Source of the DNA: Rhynochetos jubatus
Lineage: Eukaryota > Chordata > Aves > Eurypygiformes > Rhynochetidae
Direction of reading: 5' to 3'
DNA: 64,000 nt
NCBI GenBank assembly: GCA_027574665.1
Contig: CM050655.1
Coordinates: 10,845,170-10,909,169, forward strand
Position numbers and translations under genes: made by a program. Shown here in pieces: positions 12,576 through 26,616 of the stretch. Within the stretch, counting starts at the first letter, position 1; each line of letters starts with the position of its first letter. The notes below the pieces were generated by a model. The model ran no database searches. It saw only the letters and a program-made list of their open reading frames with translations, and had not been told where the DNA came from.

Positions 12576-15500
12576 TTGTGCTCACCATGGAAAGGTCAAG
12601 GGTGCATCTCACCCGAGTCAGGGGGCTGACACAACGTACTAAATACACGACAGTAGGGATCTTTCAGACAAGTAGTTATTGGTTGCATTCTGCAGTGAGG
12701 AAATAGGTATGTTACCCCAAATCTTACAGTAGACAAGAAGGTCACAATGTATTATGGCTGGGACTTTTTTAACATGGATTAGCTTAAGCATGGACATGTC
12801 AAAATGTAAATTTGACACTTGAAGCTGATTGGAATGGATGATACAGTATGTGGAATGAGGAATCATTCAATCAGGTAAAATACTAAGACTTCACTAAATC
12901 AATCTCTTAATGTGTTGTTTGTGCATGTGAGCTTCATATTTTCCTCAGAGCCTTTCTACTGTGGTGTCTTTTGCCCACTGGCCACTACAAAAGCTGTCAG
13001 GCCTCATTCCTTTTTCACAAAGTCATTGGTGGATCCATTGTTTCCTACAGCGAGAGCAGAGATGCACCACGGTCTGTTCTGCCAGTCTTTCAGGCACCTT
13101 CAGGGGTTGGCCACCTCTTTGTGCCTGTGCTCCCCCTGGCTGGTGTCTGTTGCTGAGCACTGGGCACAGGGTAGTGTTCCTGCGTTACTGTAATGACAGC
13201 TTCAAACAGGACTTCAGTACCTAAAAGAATTTGTTGCTTTTTGGACAAATCCTGGCTAACTTTCTTGACTTAGCAGTCATAAGAGGTAGAGTTATGCTTC
13301 CACTCAAAATCTCTCAGGTACAGGAATTAATGGAAAGCTCATTTTTTTTGCTTGGAAAAATCGCTTTGCATTTGTTTTAGTTTGTAAACAGAAAAGATGA
13401 ACGCATAAATGAGGCTGACTGTAATTAAGATCTAATCATCCATGTTTGCTAATTTTTCTCTCCCATATATCACAATTAGAAATGCTCTAAAAGCTACATG
13501 GCACACTGTAAAGTCCACATCCTAAGTAAGAGGAATTACAGGAAAATCAGCTTCACCAACAGCTTCAGGAAACTAAAGAAAGTGATTTGTGGTCCGTATG
13601 CTCAAAGTAACCTGAGTTAGGCTTTTGCTTTTAGAAAAAATTGAGTGGCGAAGGGAAAAATAGACTTTGTCTACATAGTGTGAGAAATCTGTTGGATTTG
13701 GTCAACACTTGAATGTCTCTGTATCAACAGAAGGCAGTTACAAAGCGCTGTATCATTCTTTCGTGAATCATCATGCCTTTGAGGTTTGGCTGTGATCCCC
13801 TGACTCTGGAGCTGGCTCGTTAGGGTGATGCTCTACAGCCGTCCCCAGCGCTGCTTTGGAATCTGTACCGGGATGACTTTCACCCCTAAGGAAGCTGTTA
13901 AGAAGCCAAGAGATGCAGGACTGTAGCGGAGCCTGATGCTGCTTCAGTGGGGGTAGTCTGCGTCTCGGGTACACTGCATGGCAGGGGAAAATTGAACAGG
14001 GGAGATGGCTGTGGTTCACTTCATATATTTTTCAGCTAAAGAACTTACATAAATATTTCTGATTCTTGATTGTTTGAAATGATTTATTATGTTTACTGGG
14101 GCGAGCTGAGTCATGTCTCAAGACTAGGCTCTGGTAGGCTACGTACCAGCACTGAATCCAGTGCCTCTTCTGCTCTTAATTAATAATAGCTAATTCTTTG
14201 CTCTATGCTATTAGATCCTTTTATAACCCAAATGGTTTTTTCTGCTTTTGTTAAACTGACAAATTATTATATTATTTGTACGTTTACCTTAAATATATTT
14301 TGTTCTAGCATCTCTCACTAACTATAAATAATACAATATAATCATGAAATCGTTAACAATAAATAGCTATGCTGAACACAGAAATTTCAAGTGAGACGCT
14401 CTATCTGAAGATTATATACCATTAGGCTTCATCCCTCTCTGGTAATTTTGTTTGTATTTCAGCCTCTCGCTTTTGATTCTGTAACACGCAATCCATATTC
14501 TGCATTTAGCCAATTTATTGTTGAGATGGGAATAGTGGCTTCCTATGTAGAATCAATACCCATTTATAATCAGATTCAAGTGATAACATTGTGATGTTAA
14601 CAAGGTTTTGTGAGCTACAGTAAAACACTGTACAACTGAGTGATATCTTGGGTAATTCAGCGTTAAAGCAAGTTCATTTTCAAATTCTAATGATGTGCTT
14701 ACTCCAGTTCTGTAGCTGCATGACATTTCCTGGTACAAACCTATGTTTCTTTACGGGTTACCTGAGGGTTTGGTAGTGATAAGGAGAGGAAAGGTTTGGA
14801 AATGGTTTTAAAACAGTGCAAAGAGAGGAAGAGGAGGTCAGCGAGAAAAATAACCTGCCTTAAAAAAAAGGTGTCCGTGCTCCATGGAGGTTAAGTGTCG
14901 AGCTTGCTATGTGTGTCAGGCGAGTTCCCTTTTCCTTTCCCTTTCTATCCCATAATGTTTGCGGCTGTCCCTGTCTCAAATCCCTTCTTAAGGAGAATGG
15001 GTATTATTACATACTTCCAAACAAATTCTTTCATAGGTTTTTTTGGATAGCATCTTCCCGTTAGGGTGGTGCCATTTATGTGTAAGAAGCTTCTGCCCAT
15101 GTATTGCTGTGGGTACGAGCATTAGGTCTGGAAAGTGTTAATTGCCTGTTGTGCGATCTGAGTGCAGCACAGTGCAGGGAGATAATTAACAAATCGCTCA
15201 TCCAGCCAAATGCTAATATTTGCATTCGCCATTGATAGACGGAGAGCAAAACTGCTGATGGAAATACTTTCAGTTTTATTGCAGGCACAGATGAGCATCT
15301 CGTCCTGAGAGAGGGAAAGCAGGTCTCATCCTAGCCCCAGAGTGGTGGCAGTTGTGTTTGAAGTACTGTGAAATGTTCAGGGTTCCGTCTTCGTGATTCT
15401 CACTGCAGTCACTGGAACTGTTTGGTGTCCCAGGCAGCACTGAGAGAACGAAACCCTGGTATCGCAAGGCCCAAGATTTTCTGTGCAACACAAGAAGTTG

Positions 15501-18169
15501 CTGTTTGGCTACTTAATTCACTGTTGGGTTGAAGGTTTAACTGACACATTACTGATATTAGCGTTTATTAAATGGACACCTCAAACTGATAACCCTACGT
15601 AAGAGTCTGTCCCTCTAACGTCTCTTCCCTGCCCCCACCAAATTCTCAGGAATATAATATAAATACACCATCAGAAGCCCAAATCTACATGCTCCGTTGT
15701 TCTGCATTCTGCTGTGTGCTCACCACCTCCACTCCAGAACAACTCCATTTCAGTGAGGTGCTAAGTGTGTAAAATGTTTTCTACGCATTTCTAACCCTTA
15801 TAGAATCTGGTTTATTCCCTTTCCGTGCACTTGACTCCATTTTCTAGTGGTTGAGATATGAAGGTACAATTATTAGGGTGCTCAAAAAAAATATAAATAA
15901 CTGCTCACGCGTAATAAAATCCAAGCAAAAGCTTACTGTAAGAAAGGGAATGTTGATCCTATCTGTCCTGAGAATTAGAGAAGATAGACCCTGACAGAAG
16001 ATATGAAGTATAAAAAAGCCCCATGAAGACAAAAAAGAGCTATTATGTGTTAGACGGTGTCACCTCTCCGCAGGCACGGTATTGTGCTCCCCTGAGGACA
16101 CAGATTAAGCTAATAGTGCGTTGCAGAACTCTTCTGCAGCCCGCCCCTAGGCAGGCAGCTCCTCTGAGTGCAGTTGAGTCCTAACGAACCTTTGTTGTGA
16201 GTGCAGAGATGCCAGGACTGGTCAAGTGTTCTTCGATTAAAGAGACATTCAGGTATGTGGGAACAAGTAGAAACTTTGGCAGCCGTATCAGCAGTGCTAT
16301 CACAATTGCACTGCTTTGCGAAACTACATCCGTCTTGGCTTTGAACTTCGTTAAGAAAGGAGCCAGTGTTGAGAGGGAGGGGAGCTGTGTATGTGGGAAG
16401 GAGGAGACTAAAAAATAGCAGAACGGTGTATTTGGTCATCGTTAAAGCTGGTTTGAGTTTTCATTTTCAAATGAGGTTTTTGTTTCTATTTTTAACTTTG
16501 AAAATAAAGAACAAAATGTCGAACAGTCAAAATCAAGTTAATTGCTTCAGAAAAACAATCTTGATGGAACATTTCAATATCAAATTTGAAATGATCACAG
16601 TAATGTGTGAAATTTGGACTTTCATCCTCCTCATAGCTCCACTAAGCAAGTACACTCCCTGCATGTTTGGAATAAAATCATTTTGCAATCTAAGGTTTAA
16701 AATGTAAACCTGGACACACACGTTTGGAACAGCACCGTCATCACTTGAAAAGCAAACTGGCGTTGCTGCAGGATTTGCTTCATCTAGCAAAAGGGGGAGG
16801 AAAAAAATGTCCTGAACTTGCAGATGTTTTTCCCTGAGGAGTAATGGCTCTTATGTAAATAATCACTTTATTCTGTAAGTGCATACGCTTTCATTCCACA
16901 AAATGACTTCACCTCTGCTGCCCTTTTCTCTGGTACAAGCCTCTGCTAAATCTAGCAAGGCTCATCCTTCTGTTTTTAAATATCAAAGCTGTAAGCATCC
17001 AGGGCAGAGTTGTGTAGGAACCTCAGTGTTTTAAAGTACCATCTCAAAACCTCAAAGTCACTGTGAAATAAGTGTGATAGCACTGTGAGTGGCAGATGTA
17101 GCTTATCAGTGATGTGGAAGAAATACAGCTTTTTAACATCGTCTTCTGTGGTCGGGTAATGAGTGAGGCAAAACCAGGCCTACGGTGAACAGCAGAAGTG
17201 ATACAGAGTGGTCTGGTAAATAGACCCCTTTGCTGCAATACAAACGTTTTCCAGTTGTGCATCAAACGTGCAGGATGTGCTTGCTTGTTATACCTCTGCA
17301 CGTGACCAACGACGTTTACGGCGCCGAGCAACGTTGGCACTAAAATTCATGGTCAGGGAGCAGGGGGGACGCTGCGTTGCCCAGCTGTGGTCTTCAGTCT
17401 GCCCAGGTTCCCCCCCAGAAATAACTGGGTGTACCCACAAGTGGCACCAATGGAAGGAGGATCAGAGTGTCCCCATAAATCTTTGTCTGTTCATACATTG
17501 TCGCAGTCAATTTTCAGCAGCTCTGACTGTGTTCTGGGCTGCAGCTGATTTTTTTTTTCTTTCCCTTTTTTGCTGTCTTTCACGATACATGTGCGTGTCT
17601 CATGAATATGATTTACTGTTTCTCATTTTAAGGTAAAATGGTTGGAAGAAGGGTACAGCACTCACTTCTGAGGGAAAGTCAGTTAGTAGCTCTCCTGAGG
17701 AAAGTTTGTTGTAGGCAGTTAGTGATTAGCTCTCATTCTTAGAACGTGAAGGTATACATTTCTCAGGTAATTATGTCTTAGGGAGTATGTTGTGATATAT
17801 TCCCAGTGTAAGTATCAACGATAGTGCCTTGTACAAATTTCTAGCCTCTTGTTTCAGGAATACTTTGTGTCAGTGAATTTCACAGGGTGATCACCTATTG
17901 CTTAACCAAATGCTGATTTTCATTCTCTCCTCAAACCGTATCTCGTGGTGAGGTAGGCATCTATCATCTTTGTTTTCAGCTCTCAAAGAAGCATAATTTA
18001 CGTATCTTCTATATGGAAATCTTCCAGTTCCTGTAAGGATTACTGCTTTTTCCTAGTTTTATTTTGTTTGTTTACTCCTGTTTATGGAAATATTTTACGT
18101 GTGGCAAGTAATGCTAAATGCACAGCCCATTGTGAAGCTAGGTATTAATGCAGGGTTTGCCACTGTGGA

Positions 18170-18740
18170 TGAATCCAGTGTCTGTCTAGCTCAGCTTTCT
18201 GTCCCTGGTAGATGCCCCTGCTAGGTATTGCAGAGCGCATCCCAGCCCCCAGTAAGGAAATAATGAAGCTAACACACAAGGTCTTCCACTACCAGTCCTT
18301 CAAGTTGTGCCATGAAAAATGAGAATCTGTACGGTTACTTATTTTTATCATGTCTAAAGCAGCTGTTGGGGCTTTTGTTGTTAGTATAAATATCTGATCC
18401 TTTCTGATATCCTGCTGTTCGCATAGTCTCAATGATGTCTTGTAACAATGAGTTTCACCTCAGGTTACTCAAGTACTCTAGGAAAAAAATGTTTGCCTTT
18501 ATCAATTTTATATGTGTTGTCTTTTCAGTTTCGCTTAATGTCCAGGAACATAGCTTTATTTCCCTTTTTCTACCACTCATTATTTTCTAAGCCTCTGTCA
18601 TATCTTCTCTTACTCATCTCCTCTCTAAAAAAATTCCAAATGCCTCGGTCACTTCTGCTTGATTTGTATGGTTTTAAATATTTTTATTTCATTTTTGTAC
18701 CTGTTCTACTTTTGGAATGTACTTCTTAAAAGATGAAAAT
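18170..18740. repeat. Possible ancient LINE relic
   Basis: The phrase tgtctgtctagctcagcttt near 18180 resembles old amniote CR1/L2-type repeats. The later run ttattttctaagcctctgtc (about 18580-18600), within a T/C-rich stretch, recalls reverse-strand LINE tails. The match is by eye and patchy. It may be two relics or simply pyrimidine-rich intron. Confidence 0.25.
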
Positions 18741-19670
18741 TCCAGGCATAATCCTGATCCGTAGGTTGGCAATAGGGTATTACTTGTATAATTCTGGTCC
18801 TTTTAACTATTTTTACGTTTTTCATTTCACGTTCTCTGGTGATCCCACGTGTACTGGAAAGGTTTCAGGGGGATGTTCAGCGCCATGCAGGTGCTGGCAA
18901 CACCTCCCACCCATGCATCTTCGCTTACCGGGGCATCCTGGCGTGCTTCAGTTAGCGTTTGTCCCTGTGCTTGCTTTCTTATGTTCCAGTGAAAGGGCAA
19001 ACTGGGCCTTTTGAAAGCATTTTAGTGGGGTTTAGTTTTGGTTTTTTAAATCATCATGTACGTGTATTTGTCAAATACAGGTGAAAGGCAGGCATTTGGA
19101 GTGGAGTGTGGTTAATTCAAGAGTGATCTGCTCCTTTTGAAACTAAATTGCCTGAAACGAAGCCCGTGCTTCCTCCTGCAGAGAGGTTGAAATTCTGGCA
19201 GTTGCTATGCAGTTTAAGCTATTAAATAATAATAATCTTCTGAGGAGTTGATCTTGAGATGCCTCAGTACCGAAGTTTAGCCTCTGCGTTTTAAGACACT
19301 TCTAAAGTCCTTTTTCCCAGAGTGCTGCCCAAACCTCAGTTTGTCTAGTTGTGGCTGATGGGCATCCGCGAACATGCAGTGTGTCTCAAGGTACTGGAAA
19401 ACAGATGATCTCCCAAGTCAGAGGCTGCTTCCGTGACTGCTGTCATTTCTTCTTCAGAGAATCTATCCAACTTTTTCTCACATTTAAGACCTTCATAAAT
19501 GAGGTTGTAGAAAAAACATGATGATCACTAGAAAAAAGTCTAGGTTGTGCTTAGTTGTCACTCCTGATGAAGCAGCATTTTTGCATGAAATTAGAGCTGA
19601 AAAATAGGAGTCCAGGTTGCTAATAATTTTTTCTTTTTTTTTCTTTTTTTTTTTTTTGGGTGGTCCCCAG

Positions 19671-19746
19671 ATCTAAACGTCCAGTGCCAGTTTCAACCAC
19701 CGCACCCAGAATTGACTCTCCCAGGGCTGTAATTCCCCACCAGAAG
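19671..19746 (+). CDS. LDB3: LDB3 exon 3: post-PDZ linker
   Basis: A 76-nt exon. Its first base completes the Lys codon begun in exon 2; it then reads SKRPVPVSTTAPRIDSPRAV and IPHQK and ends exactly on a codon boundary. The human exon also has 25 full codons here, so residue numbering through 107 is preserved. A long T-rich tract precedes the acceptor tccccag and the donor is GTATGT. This short basic/proline-rich linker joins the PDZ to whichever ZM module is spliced in. It is the fixed upstream partner of the exon 4 versus exon 5 choice. Confidence 0.96.
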
Positions 19747-19767
19747 GTATGTGACACATTTCTCCTC

Positions 19768-19807
19768 AGCCAAAGTTAACATAATTTAGCCAAAGTTAAT
19801 GTAATTT
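19768..19807 (+). repeat. 20-bp tandem duplication beside the exon 3 donor
   Basis: AGCCAAAGTTAACATAATTT (19768-19787) is followed at once by AGCCAAAGTTAATGTAATTT (19788-19807), with two mismatches. It starts 21 nt after the exon 3 end. Its position suggests it could influence use of that donor, but no known splicing motif is obvious in it. Confidence 0.85.
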
Positions 19808-22800
19808 TTATCTACTGCAGAGAAGGCAAATACCTACTACAGGAAATAGCTTTTGCCCGCTCCAAATAAGTAAACGTTGAATGAATGCTCAGGCAGCAAG
19901 ACTGCCACAGTGCAGTGTATTAGTGATCTGTATTTTGCTAATTTCTGATTACCAGAACCAAAGCATCTGGCTGTCCTCTGACGTGATCTGCTCTAACCCG
20001 TTCTGAGCAGTTTGTTTTCATCTAGAAAGAGGCTACCAAAGCTTCTCAAAATACACATTTGCTATTATAGATTCTTGGGAAAAAAGAAGATTAGACTGTG
20101 CTTCAGTGTATCCAAATCCTGACTGCTACTGAAGACACTGATTTGTAAAAAGGATATGAGGGCGTTTGAAAGCCTGCATCACATTACATTCTTGTCACAT
20201 CATTCAAAAGATGTGGGAATAAAAAGTCAATAGGATAAGTCAATTTAATGAATAATAGCGAATGGCAGAGGAAATGGATGGCTTGGTTTCTGTTGTCAAA
20301 GCTCATTGTCTTCCATAAAATAAATGTTCATATTAGAATAAACAGCATTCACTGACTGTACCTGGCAACTCATCATCTGTGTCTTTGGAGGCACTGAGGA
20401 GCAAGGATACCTGAAAGATGGTATACATCCTTAGGCACAAGCACCAGGCAGGACGTTTGTACTGCTGACAGTTTAATTAGAGACATGGACAGGAAGTACA
20501 GTCTCCATTGCTGCAACTTCACCCCTTCTGTGGGTGCCACTTTCATCCCTAGCACGTAGTATAAATTAGACACACTGAAGATCAAAATACATGGGGAATT
20601 GAGCGATGTTCTTCTGGTTTTGGCAGTTCTGATTTCCACAGATCAGTTTTAAGTAATTTTTATAACCGCCATGCTTTCCACATTCAGAGCTCAGAAGGTA
20701 ACATCAGCCCTGTGACCTCTGCAAATATATTCAAACTAACAGAATAGGATGCACTTGGGGAGAATTGTTTGATTCAGTTTTATTTTGTCAAATTTGAAAC
20801 AAACCTGTTTGGCCATTTATTACTTGAGACAGAAATAATGTTTCACTCTGATCTTGTGAACTATTTGGCAAGGGAAGATGAAATTAAGAATTTACTTTGC
20901 TCAGAGTTGTTTCTGCTCATGTCATGATTTAAAAAAAGTCATCTTGGAGAAAGTTACTGGAAAGAGTCACCAAACAGTACTGTGGAATTCCTAGAACAAA
21001 AACGATGAATCATTGTTTTAGGCTGGTGTTTGTCTGCACCAGCAAAGTACCAGGGACAGGAGCGGTGTACTTATTTTTGCTCAAGAACCACACAGAATGC
21101 TGTTAGTTTTCAAGGCAGCAAGTAGGCGTGTGTCTTCAGAGTTCTTCACCCACACAAGACACTGACAGCTACCTTTGGGGACCCTCAGGAGCACCTGTGC
21201 ACGTATGACATTCTCCTGCTTCCACCACAGGCACATAAAAGCTTTTCTACGTCAGAGTTTTGGGACTCATTTCATTAGGTGTCTTCCCATCTTGCCTGGC
21301 AAGTGTCAGTTTTAAAATTACTGCCATAGGCATTCAGAGCTGTTGACCACACAAAACATTTCTCTCCCTTAACTGTCTACCCTACAGAAAAGTTAACTCC
21401 ATGCACTGTAGGGTTTTTTTTAAAGGTCCTAAAAGTGCCTTTGGCATGAAAGCTGTGAACTCGCTTTATATTTCCTGTTTTAGCCCTTCAGAGACAGAGG
21501 AGGATCAGAGGACGCAACCCTTTTTTGGGAGCGTGTTGTCTCCCATTCTGTGCGTCGGCGCTCCGGAAAGGTGTATAGGAGCTGTTGCAGGCAGCCTACT
21601 CTGAACGGGCTACAGGCAGTACTTGCAGCTGAAAAAGAGATTCACTGGAACCTTTCTGGATGGAAAGGGTGGTGTCTAAGGGAAGCTATGATGAGAAAGA
21701 GGGAATCTAGCAATATTCAGAAAGGCCATCTTAGGTGTAGGGGCTTTGGCCCAGGGGGAAGAGGTAGCAATAGAGCGCAGGAGTGGGGAGCCCTTTGCAG
21801 GGCAAGAGGAGCAATGTTTGTGTCTCTAGTGTATACTAGTATCCAACAGTAATTTGTTACCCAAAGAAAAATTCTTCTCTGAGGGTGGTATGGAAGGGAA
21901 TTAAGGTGTTGAACCATTGGAGAAGTCTCAAAATCCAAAATCAAAAGCCTTTACTGATACAAACAGTGGTATAGGGATGTTGCAATAAGGTACATTACAG
22001 TAAATATACTTTAAAAGTCAAGGTTTCTTTGCTTGTCCCTTTATTATTTCCAGTAACGGTATCACTGTAGAGATGAAGAATTCTGTGACACATAGGGAGA
22101 AGTTGTTGCTTCCACATCACTGCTTGACAGTGTTTAGACATTGATGGTTCACATGAAAGGACTTTGATTGCATTTCTTAGAACAGCAAAAACCTACCTTA
22201 CAAGACAGTCGTGACAGTGTTGTCCTCAGACATCGAGAGAAGTTTTTCTCACCTTTCTCTGAGCCAAGGTTAAGGCATGGCAGTGTTAGCTGCAAAATCT
22301 GCATGTGCAAGTTCAGTGTCTACTTGAAACCATAAACTCCCTTGTACGTTACTGCTGATCTGATTGCAGCTTCCACTAATTTTCAAGCATGTGTTTCTTC
22401 TTTGACTGCTGTGGTCATGGTTTTTTATGCTTTAGGAAAATAAGTTTAGGAAGATAAGTGTGCTTTAGGAAAACAATACATTCTTTTACAAAGATGTAAG
22501 GAAGGTATAAAAACCCCAGGGTCCTTCACCATCACAGACACTTTCCTGCACTCTCCTTACTTTCTTGAACTGATCAGTGTTATGGATGGTACAGGTCCTG
22601 CAACAATAAGTACAGTGTCAACAGAGCTGTAGGGCTGCTGTTGGAAAGAAAAGTTTGCTGATCTGCAGTTTCACTATTTCCTTATCTGACGTTAATCTCA
22701 AACTCGAAACAACTTTCATTTAGTTCAGTGAAATCTTTTTGATTTAGGCTAAGAAAGAAGAGATGATCGACTTTAAACGAAGCATAGGATGAAGAGCTGG

Positions 22801-23177
22801 TTGAGCCAAAAGCTGTTTGTTGTCTTTGAGCAGAGCCATTCAGTGCCATGGTGTCTCCACTTCCTACTTTCTGTAAGAAGTTTAAAGCAGTGACTGCCGC
22901 TGGGCCATGTGGGGAGGTCAAACTCATTAGCGTGTGTTAACGTTGTTCTCTCGGAAGTGCAGGAGGTGAATAAAGACTCTTCAGTCACAGCAATAGGTAA
23001 ATAAAAGGAAATAGAAATTGAATGTTTATAGTTCCGAATGGAAACTGAGCGGATTCACAGCTTCCTTCTACTCCGGAAGGTTTGAGACTCCTCAGCATCT
23101 GTCCCCGTTAAGCTCATTTGCTGACAGGACAGTGGGAAATTGAAACGCAGTTTCCCCTCGTAGTGAGGGATCGCTGC

Positions 23178-23210
23178 AGGATCACAGCAGGATGACAGCA
23201 GGATCACAGC
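23178..23210. repeat. 11-bp tandem repeat, 3 copies
   Basis: AGGATCACAGC, AGGATGACAGC, AGGATCACAGC in exact 11-bp register (23178-23188, 23189-23199, 23200-23210), one mismatch in the middle copy. Intronic, no evident role. Confidence 0.9.
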
Positions 23211-26200
23211 ATCCTTCTGGAGGGAAGCAGCCCATTGCTCAGTGTCACAGCCTCCTCTTCTGGCTGGCTGGAAGGGTAGCACCAGGCCTGCATCGTTTGA
23301 AATGTCAGCTTGCTCTTCCAGCCACCGAGGCAGCCTGGAGGGGATGGAGAGCCGGGAAGCAGGGGTAGGTTTGTTCTGCTGGCTGCATTCATGTGCTGCT
23401 GCTGCTGCTCAGTGATGGAAATCTGGCCGTCACGTTCAGAAACGGGTTTGGAAACGCTGCACTGATCTGGTTTAGCCACTGAACTGGAGATGGAAAAAAA
23501 TTCAGAAATATCCTACCGGGAATAAACGGAATGAGAGATTGTCAATCACAAAAGGAAGGAGCTAAATAAGCTGATAATTGGGCAGTAATTCTTTAGAAGG
23601 AGCTATACAGCTGCTTTCTTAGACACTTCCATCTCATCCCTTTACCCCAAACACAGGGAAAACAACTACCTCAGAACTATTAACTGAGAACGCAGAATGC
23701 TAACCTGGCACTGTTGGGTTCCTAGGAATTCTGGTGTTGAGTTACCAGCACGCTGGTATTCCAGCTAGAAGTTGCTTGAGGCGTGAAGCCAAAGCTCCAT
23801 TCATGTCACAAAAATGAGGAAAGTCATCAGCCATCATTTTTCATGGAGGTCCTATAATTTTCCCTTTGTCCAGTGTTAGTCTCCAGCAACACCAAAACTA
23901 TGCAAATGCATTAGGATTAAGGAAATACCTGGCATTTCTCTCATTAGCCATTGAAACTGGTAGTTTATAATCAGATCTCCATGCACATCCTTTTATTATG
24001 GCATTTAGAAAGGAAACCCACGGTTAATTTAGATAAAAGCCACCGAGTTTTCAGGGTAACAACCAAATATAACTCTGGCATGTCCTTTTTCTTCTCTGTT
24101 GCCTCTGGGGTTTGTTTTGTCCCTCTCTGCTCGCACGTAAAACTCATTTGCACAAGTGGCAACTTAATTTATGAACATGGCCTTGTGCGTTTATGCCTTT
24201 TCTACAACCCATTTTTAGAGAGAATCCCTGGTTCCTGTTTGTGTAATGATACCTGGAACCTTGCAGTAGGCCTCTTAAAGGTTGGTTGTTTGCTGTTTTC
24301 TGTGTCAGGGTATAATGGCTGAAGTATGTAATTCAAATGGATTTATTTTAAAAGGCATAGTCTGAAAATGCTTTTAGGATTATCTGTTTCTACAGCCTCA
24401 GGCAGCTATTAATGCCAGCTAAAATCTCTTCCTGTTTATTACTAAGAAAAATGTTCTCAGTTCATTTTATCTGCCTCAATTTTTGATTCAGAACAGCTTA
24501 AATGTATTTAATGTCATGATTAATTATATCCTTAGACCTTTAGGGGTTTTTTTGCAATTAATTTTAATTAATCAGGCCATATTATCTTGATTTTTTTCAA
24601 ATGTAATCTCCCTAAACTTATATATGCAATATAGACAAACCCAAGAGGAGAATATAAAATATTTATCTTTCTAGTGAACCTTAGTTTCAAAATCAGCAGA
24701 TGACATTAATGATAACCAATACTAGCAAAAGTGGAAAATCAGAGGCCACATTATTCTCAGGCCTGTGTTTCATGCAAGGAGATGGGGGAGATGTGTGTGA
24801 GACATTGAAGATGGCAACTGGAGCAGTGCCGGTCTAAACGAGGCAAAACGTCACGGCAGGCCACCACCTGCTCTTGTACGGCCTTTCGTTGAGGGCAGAT
24901 GGTGGGCTCCTATCCTCCTTGGGGACAATGCCCCTGCCTGTCCCTGTCCCCCAGAGCTGGGCTGCAGCATGCTGCCAGCATTGCTGGGCGGCCTTTTAAC
25001 AGTGAGCAGCATGGATTCTGGGTACCAGTTATGGCTGCAGCGTGTCTTGGTCCAGAGAGAGAGGTTGAAGCGATCCTTCTCCTGCAGCAAAAGCCATGTA
25101 GACACGTTGGGCTGGAGCAGGGAGCTCCTGGGATAAACTGCAAACTGATACGACGGCTCTAGAGAAACCTGTGAATTGCCAAGCGTACAAATAGTTTGTT
25201 GGGTGCCACGGCTATAGGTTTCTTCAATCCAAAACACTTAATTAGAGACAAACAGAAGTGAAGAATGAAACAGCTTTTGAAACTATATAATTCATTCTTT
25301 TAACATGTGTGCTGAAGTTTCAGCACTTGGGATTCTAGATTAGAGATGTTAAGAATAATCAGTAGTAGAATCTAGCTATTCGTGTTCTGGTCACTGAGCC
25401 TTTAGGAGGTAAAGACTAAGAAAACAGCGTAAAGGTATAAAAATCCTTCCAGAAAGTGAAGTTCGTATTCCTCTCTGATCAAATTGTCCACGCTGCAGGC
25501 AGGCAGTCTTCCAAACAGCACAGAGCTGTGGTCACTACACGCTGCCAGCAGCTGGAAGGACGTGAGGAATTTAACCCTAAGGGTGCTCTGTGCTTCCCGC
25601 AGGGTGCTGAGTACCTCCAGTCCTTGGGACGTGGAGGGTGCTGCACTAGGATGAGCCTGAAGTAGGGATGGGGTGTCTTAGGCAACACGAGCACAGAAGT
25701 GTCAGGTGAAATGTCCCCAGAACCATGCGACGACTTATTTTCTGCATTGTGTTGCTGAAAAAGCAGTGTTTTCCTGTTCTGATACTACCTTTTATTTTGG
25801 TTTCTCAAAGCTGTTTTAACAGCAAATTGCTTATGAAACTGGAGCCCGTAGTACTGCATTTTTCCATGGAGGATGAGGTTGGTAGAGTGTTTCTAATGTG
25901 AGCACCAGCACAGACTTCTGCGAGCGTATATTGTAGGAGAGATTGCTGTGACTTGGACTGGGACAACACACCCTGCTGTCCTAGTTAGGAATACTAGCGG
26001 GGATGTGACTGTCGGATCATACGCTCGTCGTCTGCATAGCTCACGCACACAGTCCTTCCAGCGGCAGTGGTGCAGAAATGATCAGAATAGAAGGATCCCG
26101 TCTGTGGAGCAGTGCCTGTTCTCGGGGCCTGTGGGTCTCTCTGCTAACCATGCTGCATGGCCTGATGAGCATGAGCCAGAGCCTGTGAGAGCAACGCGAC

Positions 26201-26616
26201 GCGTGGGCGGCTGTAACGCGCAGTGTACTCGTGGGGAACAGAATGGCGCGGTTTGGAATCATTACCTTTGTGTAATAATGGCATTGACTTTGCTGTTTAT
26301 GTATTATCTCAAATGTTTCTGACCTCAGAGTTTTTAAAGATTTCTTAATTACCCTAGAAATTAATGGAAAATGTTGTCTTTGTATAAAATTATTGCTGTG
26401 AGGTTGACTAGTAGCAAATGCTCTTTTAATGTTAAGCTTTATTCGTTGATTTCAACTAAAACCCAGTAAAAATATGCCTGAGTATGTTTTGCTTCCCTTC
26501 TTTTAAAACAATGCCTTTCTCTGTTGAAAATCTTCCCTGAAAGGTTGGGTGCTCTGGCCCCAATCTATTTATTGCAAGTTTATCAATATGTTTAGGAAGC
26601 AGTGATATGTTATTTT

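Larger units (their letters stand above)
4177..19670 (+). other. LDB3: LDB3 intron 2 (about 15.5 kb)
   Basis: Large intron between the PDZ exon and exon 3. It carries a 3' CR1 copy (7235-8095), a reversed CR1 tail (12447-12575), a 13-bp tandem repeat (6361-6395), a MEF2-like plus E-box pair (10311-10328) and a possible ancient LINE relic near 18170-18740. ORFs on both strands are short and unconvincing. It ends in a strong T-rich tract and the acceptor tccccag. Confidence 0.85.
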
